Part shown: positions 1 through 12,600 of the stretch, piece after piece
Position numbering within the stretch: position 1 is the first letter of the stretch
Layout: the number at the start of each line of letters is the position of its first letter
DNA from: Pelecanus crispus
Lineage: Eukaryota; Chordata; Aves; Pelecaniformes; Pelecanidae
Direction: 5' to 3'
DNA: 64,000 nt
Assembly (NCBI RefSeq): GCF_030463565.1
Contig: NC_134654.1
Span: 16,756,202 to 16,820,201 of the forward strand
The notes under the pieces: generated by a model
Told to the model about the DNA's origin: nothing
The model's input: the letters and a program-made list of their open reading frames with translations, nothing else
Database searches by the model: none
Position numbers and translations under genes: made by a program

Positions 1-1910
1 CAGAGGGGTGGTATGACAGGTGCTGCAGGAGCTCTTTCCCTTTGAGAGATAGCCCCTGCTCAGTTGAAGCCCAACAATGCACACAATGAAGACCTCAATG
101 AGTCAGGGTGATGCTGCCTCTCACTGCAGAGGTGCAGGCAAGCCTGCCTTCTCAAGCAAGACCTGAACTGCCTGATTTGCAGCCAGTGCCTGCTCAAGTA
201 GATGAGCTGAATGGTTTCATTCATTGGCTTCTTAGCCCCCAGCTGGCAGGAGGCAGGTCTACCCTGATCCTGTCCCCCCTGTATTGGGGCCAATGAACAA
301 CCTGTACGCTGCCATAGAGGTACCATTTCCTCAGAAAGGTCCCATTTTAACAGGCTCCTCCTACCTCCTTCCCCCAGGAAGAAGCTCTTACCAGTCCTAA
401 GTGTTGCGGTCACCTTCTGTACCCATGGGCGGTCTGGCACAAAATGAGTCTGTAGGCAGGGACAAGCAAGTGAAGGCATACATGACACTGCAGTGGAGTA
501 GTCAGATCATTTACCTGGGAGTAGAGGCTTGGCTTCTTGCACCACATGTTCAACAATTATTGGTAAAATTGAGGGGTCAAATAGTGGTGCTGGGAAGGTA
601 TATCCATGACTGTCTCCAAACACACATCTGGGCAGCATACGCTCTCTAAGGACATGGATTTGGGATCTTGCCTTGTCCACTCTAGTGATTTCAGTGCATC
701 AGGGAAAAAAGTATGGTTTCAGGTGAGGCTGCCAACATATGAGCCTTTAGTGAGAGGAACAGCATGCCTTTTGCCACAGAAGCTGAGGTGTTTTGCAGGA
801 CAATAGTTACCCCTGGTACAACTGAGGAGTGAAGGGGATCCTGACTGAGAAAGCTGGAGGATCACTTGCTCTGAGATCAGGGAACCAAAAGTTCCCACAG
901 ACAACTCATCTGGCCTGCAGTGACTTTTTATTGCAATACCTTTTGGGGCAGCTTCAAACTCCAGTGCAGAAGCCAATAGCATGATGTGGCAGGTTTCTTT
1001 GACAACATCTCTAGCCCTTTGTGGCTCTGGATGACACAGGAATTTAACACTTCATCCAAACCACCTTGGCTAGACAAAAACAATTAAATATCATCAATGC
1101 TTTTTTTCTTCAAAAATCTGGAAGTGGCCCTGGGAGGCATGGATTCCAGCAGCTTTGCATCAATTACTCTCACCTGCATTTCATTTCACGTCAAACACAA
1201 TAGTTTGGGGCTATCTCTGGACTGAGACTAATCTGGAGTTGAGACCAGGGCAGCTTATGGCTTGATGTTAGTTTGAGTGAAAACAGTGTCTAGAAACTGG
1301 CTCTCTGTTAAGTGAGTGAAAACAGTCATTTCATTCAAAGTTAAGATGAACCATATTTCTAAAACATTTAGGGGACTTTTAAAATAGCTTTTTAGAATGT
1401 GCTTACAGAGGGAAAGAAGTTCAAGTCACATCAGTTGTAAGACCTCATTGGGTTTTGAAGGTATAATACAGGCTCCTAAATCACTTTAGAAAATCTCAGC
1501 TCAGCTCCCTACATCTGCAATGAGAAAGAAGATGCTCTGATGCAAGCCCTACCCTCCATGAGAAAGGCAAATCAGCAGCTGAGGTCACTCACTCATCAGC
1601 TTTACTGCATCCCTGGCCAGGTGCCAGCAGAGCTTCCCTAAATGATGCTGCGGGACGAGTGTCCTTGGCAAGAGGGGAAGCACACTTGGCTTACAGAGCC
1701 TTTGCCATGCCAGAGGGAATCCACTGGGAATGTGACTTACTGGGGAGTGCTGGGATCAGGTGAAGGAAAGGTAAGGACAATCTTCACATGAATGTTTTTT
1801 AACTGCTCTCTTTGCAGCTCCAAGATATTGGAGACAAAAAATAGTAAAACACAATCCAGTACAATACAAACACAAATACAGCTCTGCCCAAAGATGACTG
1901 GGGGAAATAG
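1..1910. other. Unique noncoding stretch, no gene seen
   Basis: All frames are short (at most about 140 codons) and none shows a recognisable domain, a codon-bias signal or plausible splice-bounded exons. The piece around 1455-1500 contains wording similar to short ancient amniote repeats (a 'ctcctaaatcactttagaaa'-like run), too short to name. Otherwise nothing is seen. Confidence 0.6.
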
Positions 1911-2417
1911 AATCATAGAATCATAGAATTGTTTAGGTTGGAAAAGACCTTTAAGATCATCCAGTCCAACCATTAACCTACACTACCAAGTCCACACTAA
2001 ACCCATCAAGGGTAGACTAGACTAAACCATGTCCCAAAGTGCCACATCTACCCGGTTTTTGAATGCTGCCAGGGATGGTGACTCCACCACCTCTCTGGGC
2101 AGCCTGTTCCAATGCTTGACTACCCTTTCCATGAAGAAATTTTTCCTAATTTCCAACCTAAACCTCTCCTGGTGCAGCTTGAGCCCATTTCATCTCGTCC
2201 TATTGCTAACTACTTGGGAGTACAGGCCAACATCCACTTCACTGCAACCTCCTTTCAGGTAGCTGTAGAGAGCGATAAGGTCTCCCCTCAGCCTCCTCTT
2301 CTCTAGGCTAAACAATCCCAGTTCCCTCAGCCGCTCCTCATAAGGCCTGTGCTCCAGACCCTTCACCAGCTTGGTTGCCCTTCTCTGAACACACTCCAGA
2401 TGGAAACAGAAAATCAA
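1911..2417 (-). mobile_element. CR1 LINE, 5'-truncated 3' end
   Basis: This is the 3' end of a chicken repeat 1 (CR1) non-LTR retrotransposon lying on the minus strand. The low-coordinate end carries the diagnostic CR1 terminal repeat, seen on the plus strand as repeated 'aatcatag' units at 1912-1929, followed by the conserved 3' UTR ('ttggaaaagacctttaagat'). Beyond that the sequence encodes the C-terminal part of CR1 ORF2 in reverse. A minus-strand open frame at 2190-2417 still reads the hallmark [11 protein letters not shown] and [20 protein letters not shown] strings, but the rest of the C-terminus is interrupted. About 500 bp of an element that is over 4 kb when complete. CR1 copies are typically truncated at the 5' end and lack long target duplications, as here. 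Same subfamily type as the copies near 23 kb and 56.5 kb. Dead copy; no promoter or endonuclease domain is present. Confidence 0.95.
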
Positions 2418-3785
2418 GCTTCCTATTTAAAGTAACTGTTAGGCCTCTTGGGAGTGGGAGCAGAGATGCAGACAGGTTGATCCTTTGTTCCTTTCTGGTT
2501 TTTGCAAGGGTGTGGTAGGTGTGTCCTTATCCAGGGATGCCATGCATGGTGGTAAATGTGTGGGATCTCTGTCCCACACAGGAACAACTTAGATGTCACC
2601 AGGTGTTTAATGTAAATACAAAAGCTGAGACATGATGAGGCCTTCTCATTGCTCCCACCAGGAAAAGGGAGAGGAGGGAACAAGACCACTTGGGCTGATG
2701 GGATTTCCATTCCCTTCACACTTAACTGAGGATAGGGTTGCCTCCTGGACAGAGGGACAGAGATCTCCACTCATGTCTTTCAGCAGCCCCAGCTGGGATG
2801 GTACCCAGCCAGGCAGGGTGTCTCCGTGGCCTCCCTGGGATGCTGAAGGCCAGCTGATCACCAAAACCATGGTACAGCATTACCGGTGCCCAGCTCATCT
2901 GGATCAAGGATCCTGCCTTCCCAGGGACCCCTCCAGACCCTTCCCATGCCCTGTACCATGCACCTTCATCACCTGCACAGCTCCCATGCCTGCACTGGGT
3001 GCTGCAGGCACCTTCCAGGGGTGCGTACAGAGAACGGGGTTGTTCAGGTGCAGCCTGTCCCAGCCTGTCTCTGCGATGCACTTTGTCTAGCAATATAATA
3101 AAAAGCAACCACCCATATTTCCCCTGAGTTTGGATAAGCTTTCCCTCTTCATGACATTACTGTTTTGTCCATGGATCAATTTCTCCCCTGCCTTTCTTGG
3201 CTTCTTTTTACAGTGGATTAAATTGTTTTGATTAAATGAAAATTCTAGTGTATTACCAGGGAGGCTCAGGGTTTCTTTATCATATAAACAAACAGCAAGG
3301 AGGTGGGTAGGACAATCACCAAGTGAGAGCAGAGCTGGTGAATGTTCCAGAGAGAAGTGTTACACTGAACATTCATCCCTGCAGTTCATTATCTCATGGC
3401 AATAAATTTTATATCTCGGCTTTCTTTTTATTGCCATAAAACATAATGGACTTTTTCCAAGTTAAAGCTGTGTTGCTGGGTATAATCTGTCCAGCAAGCA
3501 ATAAAGCAAGATGGTTTTTAAAAATTTCCTCCATTGCTTCTATCCCAACATAAGCAACCTTCCTGAAATGATTCAGGGGAAGCAGGGGCTGGTAGTTTCT
3601 GATGAGTCAGCACCAAATGCATGGAGACATTTCAGGGCACGTTCAAGCACTTTGTCTGACTCCTGATCTCTCAAGATGCAAAAAGACAGAATATCTACCT
3701 GAGGTAACTCTGGCGTACTGTTGCCATAGCTACCTGAACACTTTGTGATCATCAATAGATTTGTTCTCCTAGCACAATGCTATGG
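2418..3785. other. Unique noncoding stretch
   Basis: Several overlapping frames of 60-152 codons occur on both strands at 2420-3110, in a locally GC-richer segment, but they have no recognisable domain and mutually overlap, as expected by chance in sequence with few stop codons. From 3110 on the DNA is AT-rich. The part at 3390-3540 is low in CpG and rich in AT-homeodomain-like cores and could be conserved noncoding DNA, which only alignment could show. Confidence 0.5.
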
Positions 3786-3789
3786 TCAG

Positions 3790-3885
3790 GGATTAATACC
3801 ACCTCCATTTTATTGATAGGCAGAGGGAGTCCAAGGACACACAGCAGCCAGGAGGCAAAGCTAGGTACTGAAATGCAGCATGAAG
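3790..3885 (-). repeat. Ancient MIR-like (tRNA-SINE core) trace
   Basis: The plus strand reads like the reverse complement of a MIR/CORE-type SINE: 'accacctccattttattgat' followed by a 'gggagtccaagg-acacacagcagccag-aggcaaagctaggtactgaa' pattern (shown with breaks), which parallels the classic '...ggtcacacagc...ggcagagctgggat...' segment. It is strongly diverged and has no recognisable head or tail. These SINEs are old in amniotes and usually survive only as such fragments. The call is by eye from a remembered consensus. Confidence 0.45.
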
Positions 3886-5695
3886 ATTTCTTTGTTAGAC
3901 CCTAAATACAGCCTCAACTTCTGGCTCTGGAGCCCTCTTGTTCATGGCATTTTCCACTGGTAACAAATAGTCACCCATGGCACTTAACTTGGTTTTTACT
4001 TTGATGCTGGAAGTGGTTTCACTGTTTACTGCAAAGATAATCCCACTTGGGAAATAATATGATTCCCTTCAATACTGCCTCTATCAAACAAAGCACAAGA
4101 GCAAGTCCTGCATTTTCTCAGGATGTGGAGTGAGGACAGGGAGCTGAGGGGCTTCAGATGAGGTATTTTTCTCTCCAAATCCATCTCTGAGATGCATCCA
4201 GAAAAGTAGCACAGAACACATCATAAATCACATTTTTAAGTATTTTTGGCTATGCTATCTAAAGGGGTTGAGGAAAAGGCTACCAAAGCATTAGTTCTGT
4301 CAAGAAAAATATCACCAACACTAAATCATATTTGCCTTGAGGTTTCTAGGGGAAAAAACCCCTTATTTTTGTTGTTGTCTCACCTGGAATTTTTATAGAA
4401 AAACAAGCTAAATTCTGCCAGCCAAAAGATAAATTGAACTCAAAGCCTATTGCAAATCTCAACCTAGGAAGGTCTATTTGCCTTACAAATTCTGTCTCTT
4501 AGTAGAAATGGTTAGTATTTCTTCTTATGTTAGATTAATGCATAAAGGTAAAGATACTATTTAACACACACATCCACATGCATACACTTTTTTTTTTTTT
4601 ACAGATAATATTTATTCACGCTTTCAAACATTCCCGCAATTAAAAAATTACAATCTTACAACACTGAGAAGCTATTTCTGAGTATGTCTGGCATTTACAG
4701 AGGGTGAAACACTTCAAAAATCCTGCTAATCCCTGGCTACATTTTGAGACCTCCAGATAACTTTAAAAACCCAGTTTCCATGTCTGTTCACAACCAGGGG
4801 CTACTTCCACATCTAATTACAAAGGCAATTCTGTAAGACTTATGAAGCAATCATTAACTGACTTTGGATTTCACTTTCATTATTTTTTCCTCTCCTCTAA
4901 GATGGTGTAAATCTAAAGTAGCTTCACTGAAGCCACTGGAGTTAGGAATATAGAAATGAAGGACTGGAGGAGGCATATGGTACTGAAGCAATGTGAAAGT
5001 TGTGCCTGTGTTCTTCAAAAATGTTGCCATAAAGTGCAATGTTCTGCAATGTAAATGGAAAAGCTCCTGCCTGGTAAGCAGGCTCGGTAAGGAGGTAACC
5101 TCATTGCTAAAAGCAGAAGAGGCTTGGTGCGACATGTGCAGGAGTGAAACTGGGCCCTGATGCAGAGCTATTAGTATCAGGTGGGGAACCAGAGCATGTG
5201 TGAGCAGTGCTACAGGCTTTCACCTGCCTTGTTAGCAACCCCTAGGATGTATAGTACTGACTCATTGCAGGTGCGCTCCTCTCACAGCAGGAAAGACAGA
5301 TGATGAGGCTGTAATTCCTCCATTGGTTCTTCCTCTGATGTGCTGCCTGGCTATGGATGGTACATGTTAGCACCTCATTCCTCTAACATTATTCATCTGT
5401 TTAAATTACAGACTTCAATGTGTGTATAACACCTGGCACAAGGGGGACTCTAGAAACCTTCATGATCACATGAAAACTCTTAGCTTGCTGGGTCTATGTG
5501 ACCTGAGAGTATCCCTGCTGCTGTCTGAGCTGTTCTGGTCTGGTTGAGGGACCAAGACTTTGCTGCCTCAACCAGAACATTACTCAGGCTCTGCACAACC
5601 TCCTTTTCCAACCACAAGGCAATGTTTAGGCTGTGATACAGCACTTAGGGCAGTAAAACTGGAACAGTATCTTCTGGGTTTATGTTGTTACTGGG
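3886..5695. other. Unique AT-rich noncoding stretch
   Basis: No supported gene. A T13 run lies at 4588-4600. The only structured piece is the possible ancient repeat remnant at 4898-4950 listed separately. Open frames reach at most 93 codons. Confidence 0.5.
4898..4950. repeat. Ancient amniote repeat remnant
   Basis: The run 'gatggtgtaaatctaaagta' and the following 'cactgaagccactggagtta' match, with substitutions, a very old amniote repeat whose consensus is an imperfect palindrome of 'tggtgtaaatcnngagtaac' and 'cactgaagtcaatggagtta' wording. Similar but shorter wording appears near 13512-13540 and 14535-14560. Family name uncertain; recognition is from memory. Confidence 0.35.
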
Positions 5696-6267
5696 TGTCA
5701 TGGTTTAGCCCCAGCTGGCGGCTAAGCACCATGCAGCCGCTCTCTCACTCCCCCTACCCCGATGGGATGGGGGAGAGAATCGGAGGAGTAAGAGTGAGAA
5801 ACACTCCTGCATTGAGATAAGAACAGTTTAATAATTGAAAGAAAGTAAAATAGTAATGATAATAATAACAATATAATAATGATAATAATAATAATAATAA
5901 TATACAAAGCAAGTGATGCACAATGCAATTGCTCACCACCCGCTGACCGATACCCAGACAATTCCCGAGCAGCGATCGCTGCTCCCCAGCCAATCCCCCC
6001 CAAGTATATATACTGAGTGTGACATCATATGGTATGAAATAGCCCTTTGGTCAGTTTGGATCAACTATTCTGGCTGTCCCCCCTCCCAGTTTCTTGTGCA
6101 CCTGGCAGAGCGTGGGAAGCTGAAAAGTCCTTGACTAGCATAAGCAGTACTTAGCAACAACTAAACCATCAGTGTGTTATCAACATTCTTCTGAAACTAA
6201 ATCCAAAACACAGCACTGTGCCTGCTACTAGGAAGAAATGGGTACTCTGGAACAAAGTCACGGGACA
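5696..6267 (-). mobile_element. Solo LTR of avian ERV, copy 1, damaged 5' end
   Basis: First of four copies of one LTR family in the window, here on the minus strand. The LTR 3' end is at 5696 (plus strand TGTCATGGTTTAGCC) and the body is collinear with the copies at 32626, 39356 and 47692. It contains an ATT-type microsatellite (5853-5905), an 18-bp palindrome (5967-5984), a TATA-like run (6005-6012) and a mutated CRE-like octamer (6020-6027). The homology is clear to about 6238. The last ~30 bp, which in other copies form the LTR 5' end (TGTCCTGG or similar on the sense strand), are replaced or heavily mutated, though 'ggaca' at 6263-6267 may be the relic end. The flank CTGGG at 5691-5695 has no convincing duplicate on the other side. 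No internal retroviral genes (gag, pol, env) are adjacent, so this is a solo LTR left by recombination. The 5-bp duplications of sister copies fit an ERVL-type element. Confidence 0.9.
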
Positions 6268-7245
6268 ACTGTATTGAACTCTTTTCCTGGACACCAGTTG
6301 AGGTGCAATCAAATGTACGTGTATAAAGAAGCCAATGTAGATGTATAAGCAAGCCCTGCCTACCATCTCTGATGCCTGACACACTTTAATTTCAGCTTCT
6401 TTAACACTGTCTGAATGACCAGCAGCACAGTAAACACCTCCTTGGCCTGATCCAGGCCCTGCCTGAGTCAGAAGGAATCATTTCACTGGATAGGCTTAAC
6501 AATTGCTCATGCAAAGTGCAGGATGAAGTGCATCTTGTATACAACCCCAACTAAAGCAGATCAGCAATTTCAGGGAGAAGAGGACTTGCATCACCAGCCA
6601 AACCTGCTGTCTAGACCTGTCCATCCCAATGCAGAAAAAAGGATTTCTGTAAAACACAAATTTTCATTAGCTTCTGCCAATCATTTCTGCCATCTAGCTT
6701 AATTAAAATTTACCATTCAAGTCTCAGGTAAGTGTTACACACAAAGAAGGTTAAAAGCCTCCCACTTTACATTCTCTTTGCATTTTGTGAAAAGTTCCTT
6801 GAATGGCCCATTTAGAATATAAATACTAGCTACTAATTTTATTTCATATTAAAAGTCCGGCAAAATAAATTTCACAAATCTTTGCACTTCATCAACAAAA
6901 TTAAAACAGTTAAGGAAGGGATTTGCTGATGGAAGGTACTAGAATTTTCTGTCTTTAATTAACCCTGAAAAGAACATGCTGAAGTAGAGACCCCTTCATG
7001 TCAGCATTTCTCTGCCCACAATGACATTAATTCAAACACCATGGACTGGGTTAAAATTTAGTAAGACACAGATTATTGGAGCTCTGCCATTCATTTAGGT
7101 TGCACTGAGTTTGTGGATAGAAGAAGGTGTTCCCCAGGTGAACATGGGAGCATTTACAGCCCCCAAAACAGAAGAAGCTTCAAGGTCTGTCAGGACTTCC
7201 AGTAGGTGAAGAAGGAGGGATTTAGGGAGTACCAAGTATGTGTGT

Positions 7246-7270
7246 GGGGGGGGGGGGGTGGGGGGGTGGG
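7246..7270 (+). repeat. G-rich homopolymer run
   Basis: Thirteen G (7246-7258), T, seven G, T, three G. The pattern gives several runs of three or more G within 25 bp, which fits a G-quadruplex-forming or slippage-prone tract. It follows a short TG alternation at 7239-7245. Length in the assembly may be inexact because such tracts are hard to sequence. Confidence 0.9.
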
Positions 7271-9667
7271 CAGATGCAGGTGAGACCACACAGAAGGAGA
7301 CAGAGAACAGAAAGGAAGAGTTAGACACAGCCTCAGATCACTGGTAGCACAAACCTGAGGTGAAGGATAGATCTGGGGGTAAGTGGTGACTGGAAAAGTC
7401 CCAGGACTGAACACAGAGACATGACCTTTGCTATGTTGCCTTTCTTGATGTCCAAGAAAACAAAACTTTGTGAATTTGTGGATATAACAATTGGTATCTC
7501 ATATTCAATCACAATTTATCCCCCCAAATAGATGTGACTTGTAGGACTAAAGTTTTTACCAGCCCCAGGTGGTCCTGTCACCAAGCCACACAGGCACTAC
7601 AAAGCTGGGATCTCTGCTCACCTTGGCTCCTTCCATGGTCATACAGGTATTGCCAAGGCTGCACAAATGATTTGGAGGAGGAATAAACACAGCTGCTTTG
7701 CACTCAGGGGACAAGCTGTGAGGAGCCACTTGGTGTGGGAGATCATGTCAGACCAGGGATCCCTGTGATGTCTGGGAGGATATGACAGAAAATGGCTAAA
7801 GGACTTTGGGAGACAGGAACCTCAGGAGAGCCCTAGCCCCTCATCAGAGCTGGAACAAGGATCAGGCTGTCCTACAGGCTGAGCAGAGTGCTGTGTTTGC
7901 ACACAAGATCCTAGCCCTTGTCAGGGCACATCCACAGCTCCTAATTCTCACAAAGTTGTCATTCGCTGTTACTGGCTGGGCTGGAAGGGGCTGTTCTCTG
8001 TCCTTCCTCCTTCCGGGGGGCCACTGTGAAGGGAGCAGCACAAAATTCATGGATCTGAAAGAGTGAGATGCTAGAAGAGATCCTAAAGAGAGGGAGAGAG
8101 TTCAAGAAGGAGGTTAATAGTTCGTCCCAGTGATGAGAGCCCTCTGGAGACGAGCAAGGAGTGTCATGTGGCACTCGGTAGGAAACGTGACATTACCCCT
8201 GGTCAAAGATTTCTGTCTGCTTCATCAGAGAGAAGCTGCAGAGCCAGAAAGGCACACTAGAGATTTAAAAACAACAACAAAAAAAATCATCTTTGCGTTT
8301 TGTTCAAGCAGCTCTTTTCAGGAGTGATAGCCAGCTTGTGACAACCTGCAGGCCTTGCAAGCAGCTGACGAAAGTAGAATGAAGATCTCATCAGCAGCTC
8401 TTTCTGGCACCCACATCAGTCTGGCTTCTTAATGCCATTAGCAAATCATAATTATTGAACGTTTCAAACCAAACTTCTCCATCCAGGAAAACACCAGCAG
8501 GCTGGCCAGCATGGTCAAATACGCAAAATCAGCATATGTGTGTGTGCATAAGCATCTGTGTTGGTCTGCCTGCCCATCCTGACCCATTAGTTCTCAGCTG
8601 CAACATCATCCATCCCTGGCAGAGCTCCATCATGCTGGCTGCTCTCTCACATAAAGGACAATCCGTCTTACCTTCCCAGCATGTCCTGCCTTCCCATAGA
8701 TTCCCATGCCCTTAGCAAAAGAGGGATGCTGTAAATACAGATCAGCATGGAAAAAGGCAGAAGGAGCCAGGATGAGTTACTAGGATCTACAAAAGAGGCC
8801 ATAAAAAATGATCAGCCCTGGCACAAGAGAACTGGACCCTGAATGCTATTGCTCCATAAAATTGACAGCTGGTAAACATGGAGCAAATGGAAAGAAACTG
8901 TATCCACCCTGTCCCTCCCTGGGATTTACTACCACTGGGGCAAGGGCAACTGATGCTGGAGTTAGCAGAGTTCAGTGCTGCCATAGGTTGAAAGCAGTAA
9001 ATCAGTAGCCAGTAACAACCACAGCAGGTAGGATCTTTTCCCTTGGCCACTTAAGACGAGTGTTTTCAGGGAGCCAAAAACTGGAAATGCCCACAACCAG
9101 CAGGGTCAAGTACTCAGCTGAAGCAGTGTTGTGGACCCCTGTGTCACCAGCAAGCAGGAAACAGGAGGTGAGAGGCTGAATGTGCAGCAATTGCTTTCAT
9201 GTGTCTGCCACCATACCTGCCCTGGGAGGAGAGGGCTGGAAATGCAAGTGTGGAGTTTGTCCTGGACATTGGCACAGTCACAGACTGTTTCCACTTTGTT
9301 TCCCATGTAGCCAGTTCCCTCGCTAAGTAGTTGATTTGAATAAGAACATTTATCTTCTAAATTGTGTGTATCAAACAATCAATCATTTGGAGGCTGAAAA
9401 CTTCCCCAAATCTGTAATTATGGTGTCACAGCTGATTGTGATGAAAGTGAAGCTGTCAGGGAGACATTCGTGAGACAAACACACTTGCACACAGCAGTTT
9501 TCCCCAGAGTGCTATGGCAAGCTTTCCTGCCATAAGGGGTCATGATTAATAGCCTGGCCTATATGTAAATATTTAGCTGTTTAGGAAGCAACAGGATCCA
9601 ATTACCTTTCAACCTATTTCTCTCCTCATGATAAAATACAAAGCAGAATTTCTGATCTTTTTTTCTT

Positions 9668-9684
9668 AAAAAAAAAAAAAAAAA
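9668..9684 (+). repeat. Poly(A) tract
   Basis: A run of 17 A preceded by a T-rich stretch and followed by 'ggataaaaaaag'. No retroposed gene or element body is recognisable immediately upstream, so it is a simple repeat and not a supported retroposon tail. Confidence 0.85.
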
Positions 9685-12600
9685 GGATAAAAAAAGCCCC
9701 GATGACTCATATTCTACTGATGATATTAAAGACATTCTTCTCTGTGCCCGAGGTAATACAGGCTGAGAGCTCAGCTGGTCAAGGCAGCTGAAATCTCTTA
9801 TTTTCTCATTACTATAATGTCCCTCTCCAAGGAAGTGAACACTGGCACTTTCTGCCGATAACCCCTTGTGACTGCCACTGTGACAGTGGCCTGGAACCAG
9901 AGCTCTTGCTGGTACATGAGACAATCTGAAGCAAAGCTTTTATCATGAGCCCTGTGGTTTTTAGGACGATCTTTAAAGCTTGCAGCTGCTGGGAGGAAGA
10001 GCTGCCTGAGAATCGCAGCAGTCCCTGAGGGGAGAAACCAGATATTTCTGGCTCTCACAGTAGCAGGGACCGTTTGAAGCTCAGATTTGTGTGCACCCAG
10101 AATGGTGAAGAGAGGAGAAAAATAAGCCTCCACAACAATTTTATTTTTTTTAAACAATTTTATGACTTTTATGGCAATGTCAACATTTTTGACTGTGTTC
10201 TCCTTTCTCAGTAGGACTGTCCACTTCCATGCGGCAGCTCTCTCCACCCTCTCTCCAGAGCCCCAGCACATCGCCACCTGGAGGCAACACTGGGAACTTC
10301 TCTTGGCTGGTTACAAGTCGTGTTGGCTGCCTGCCTTGACTATCAGATATGAGTGCTACCACAGCCTGGCTCACCAGGCTTCCTCCAGCTCCCAGATCTG
10401 GGCACAGGGTCATAGCTGGACTGCTTGGAAAACCTCTTTAGTCGTGGTAAGAATTCCAGAGGGAGGTGCTCAATGAAATACAGGTCAAGGCAGTGTGTCG
10501 TACATGGCCTCAGTCAGCTTTGTCTCAGTGCAAATGGTGCTGCTGAAGCAAAGTGCAGATGGCACCTTGGGTCACAGGAGCTATCCAGATTAACTATTGC
10601 CGCTGCTGCACCATCAACCCCTCCCAGCCCGTGGATTTGCAGAAGTCAGGACTCAACTAAATATTAATGATGTTTAAGGCATTCAAAGCAGAGACTTATC
10701 ACTCTAGGCACAGCCATGGGACACTGAACACTGTGTACTTATTAACAGGGCCAGGGCATTAACAATGCCTAAAGATCCAGCTTGGCACAACGGCATTTTC
10801 AAATGCAGGGACTGGAGTCTTGTTAGTCCCTCACACAGCAGACAGATGTCTGTTGTCCAGCTCCCATGGGAATCCCATGGTAGCAGCTGGGAACCTGGCT
10901 AGGGGTCCCAGTACAGGCTGTCTTCTGCACCAGTCCTTGGAAAATAATGCCAATGAGTTCCCAGCATGTCTGAGAAAAGGCTGTCCCTCTGGATGCTGTT
11001 GAATGGTGCTGAGGCCAAAGCTGGCTGTTCTTATAGCTCTGCTGCTTTAAGTGTTGTCAGTCATTACATACTGTGCTTGATGAGACTAGGAAGTTCAGCA
11101 CCTGAACTCATGCCATGGTACTGACAGGCAGGATGCCCAACCACTTTTCAAAGCCTGTAATAGGTGCTGTAAGTTGTTGCCTTGTTGTTCTTAGAGAGGG
11201 GTGCCAAGGGGATGTTGTCTCTGGCTGGCCTCTCAGCTACTCTATCACTGCTGCAACTTATCTGCTGAGATCTCTGCTGAAACATAGGGCAAAAGAGTGG
11301 GAGCCATGGCCTGATAGCCTGACTCCCCAGGATTAGCAGGAGCATTGACTCCACATACGGAGGAGGAAGATAAATCACCCTGTACTGCTGTATGGCCCCT
11401 TCAAGGGCCAGGAGGCTCAGGATGCAAAGATGGACACGCTGGACCACTACGAAGAAGCAGAAGACGGGAGAGACATAACATGTACAGGAGGAAATACATT
11501 CAATGGAGGTGAAACCAGACCTGTCCTAAAAATGGAAACCTCTTCTCAGAGAAGCTTTCACATGAGATCAGAGCAGCAAAAGCTATACAAAGATACTTTC
11601 TAGTACAGCTGAGAGGTAATGAACCTCATCCACACCTGCAGGATCCCTGCCCCTGCCCAGCCCAAAGAGGACACCCAGATCAATCATGTCTGCTGTGCCC
11701 ATGGCATCCTTGGAGGACACCAGCTGTCCTGGGACACTTCCCACTCTGCAGTCTGGGTCCATGGCCAGGCCAAGTCCCAGCACAAGGCAGCAGCAGGAGA
11801 GGACTTCCAGTAGAGAGTTTATTCAATGGCAATTTAATGTCTAACCTGGGAAATGTTTGTTTTGTGAAAAGGAATATTATTGTCTCTCCAGCTCCCAGAT
11901 AATTGCCTTTTTAGCAATTTCTAGCCAATCCTAGTTGCATTTTAAGCAAAACAGGTTGATATAAAACACAGTCAGCTTTACCACTTCTGATAAGGCCAAA
12001 TACGATTAAGAAAGGCATCATCTGCCCTGCAGAACCACCTTGCAGTGAGCATAATTTTTGAGTCAATCACTTTATTTGTATTTTGTAATTAAATTGGAAT
12101 GCTTTTCATACATATATAGTGTGTGTTTTTTCCCCATCATGGACTACTGAATGCAGAGTTAAAGTCATTTGGCTCTTTGGGATGAATCTTTTTTTTGTTT
12201 TGCTAAAACAAGATTAAATTTCTTTTACGTGTAACATTAACTCTCAGTTTTCTAGTGTTACAATATTTTATTGGGGAGTAATTATTGACTTTTTCTGACA
12301 TGCTTTCCCCTGGGACTGTTTCTTCCTAATTATGCTTTGCACTACATTGATCCTTGGACATATTTGAAACCTGACCAGACAGGGCCATCACAGTCCTCAT
12401 GTTGAACCTCAGCCATTCTATGCTTCTGCAGCTCTGCAAAGCACAGGGACAGGTAGCTGAAAGATCAGGTGGCAGCAGGAACATCCCTGCCAGGAAGGAG
12501 GCTGCAGGGTGGCTCTTTGAACATTCAATTAAAGTGTCTGCAGTCTGTCTGGCAGACCCAAACTGCTTTCCATGAAACAGGAGCACCTGTAGGGTTTCCG

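Noticed and set aside
5722..6003. Minus-strand frames with poly-isoleucine and leucine stretches near the LTRs (also at 33000, 39450 and 48050)
   Set aside because: They are translations of the ATT microsatellite inside the solo LTRs.
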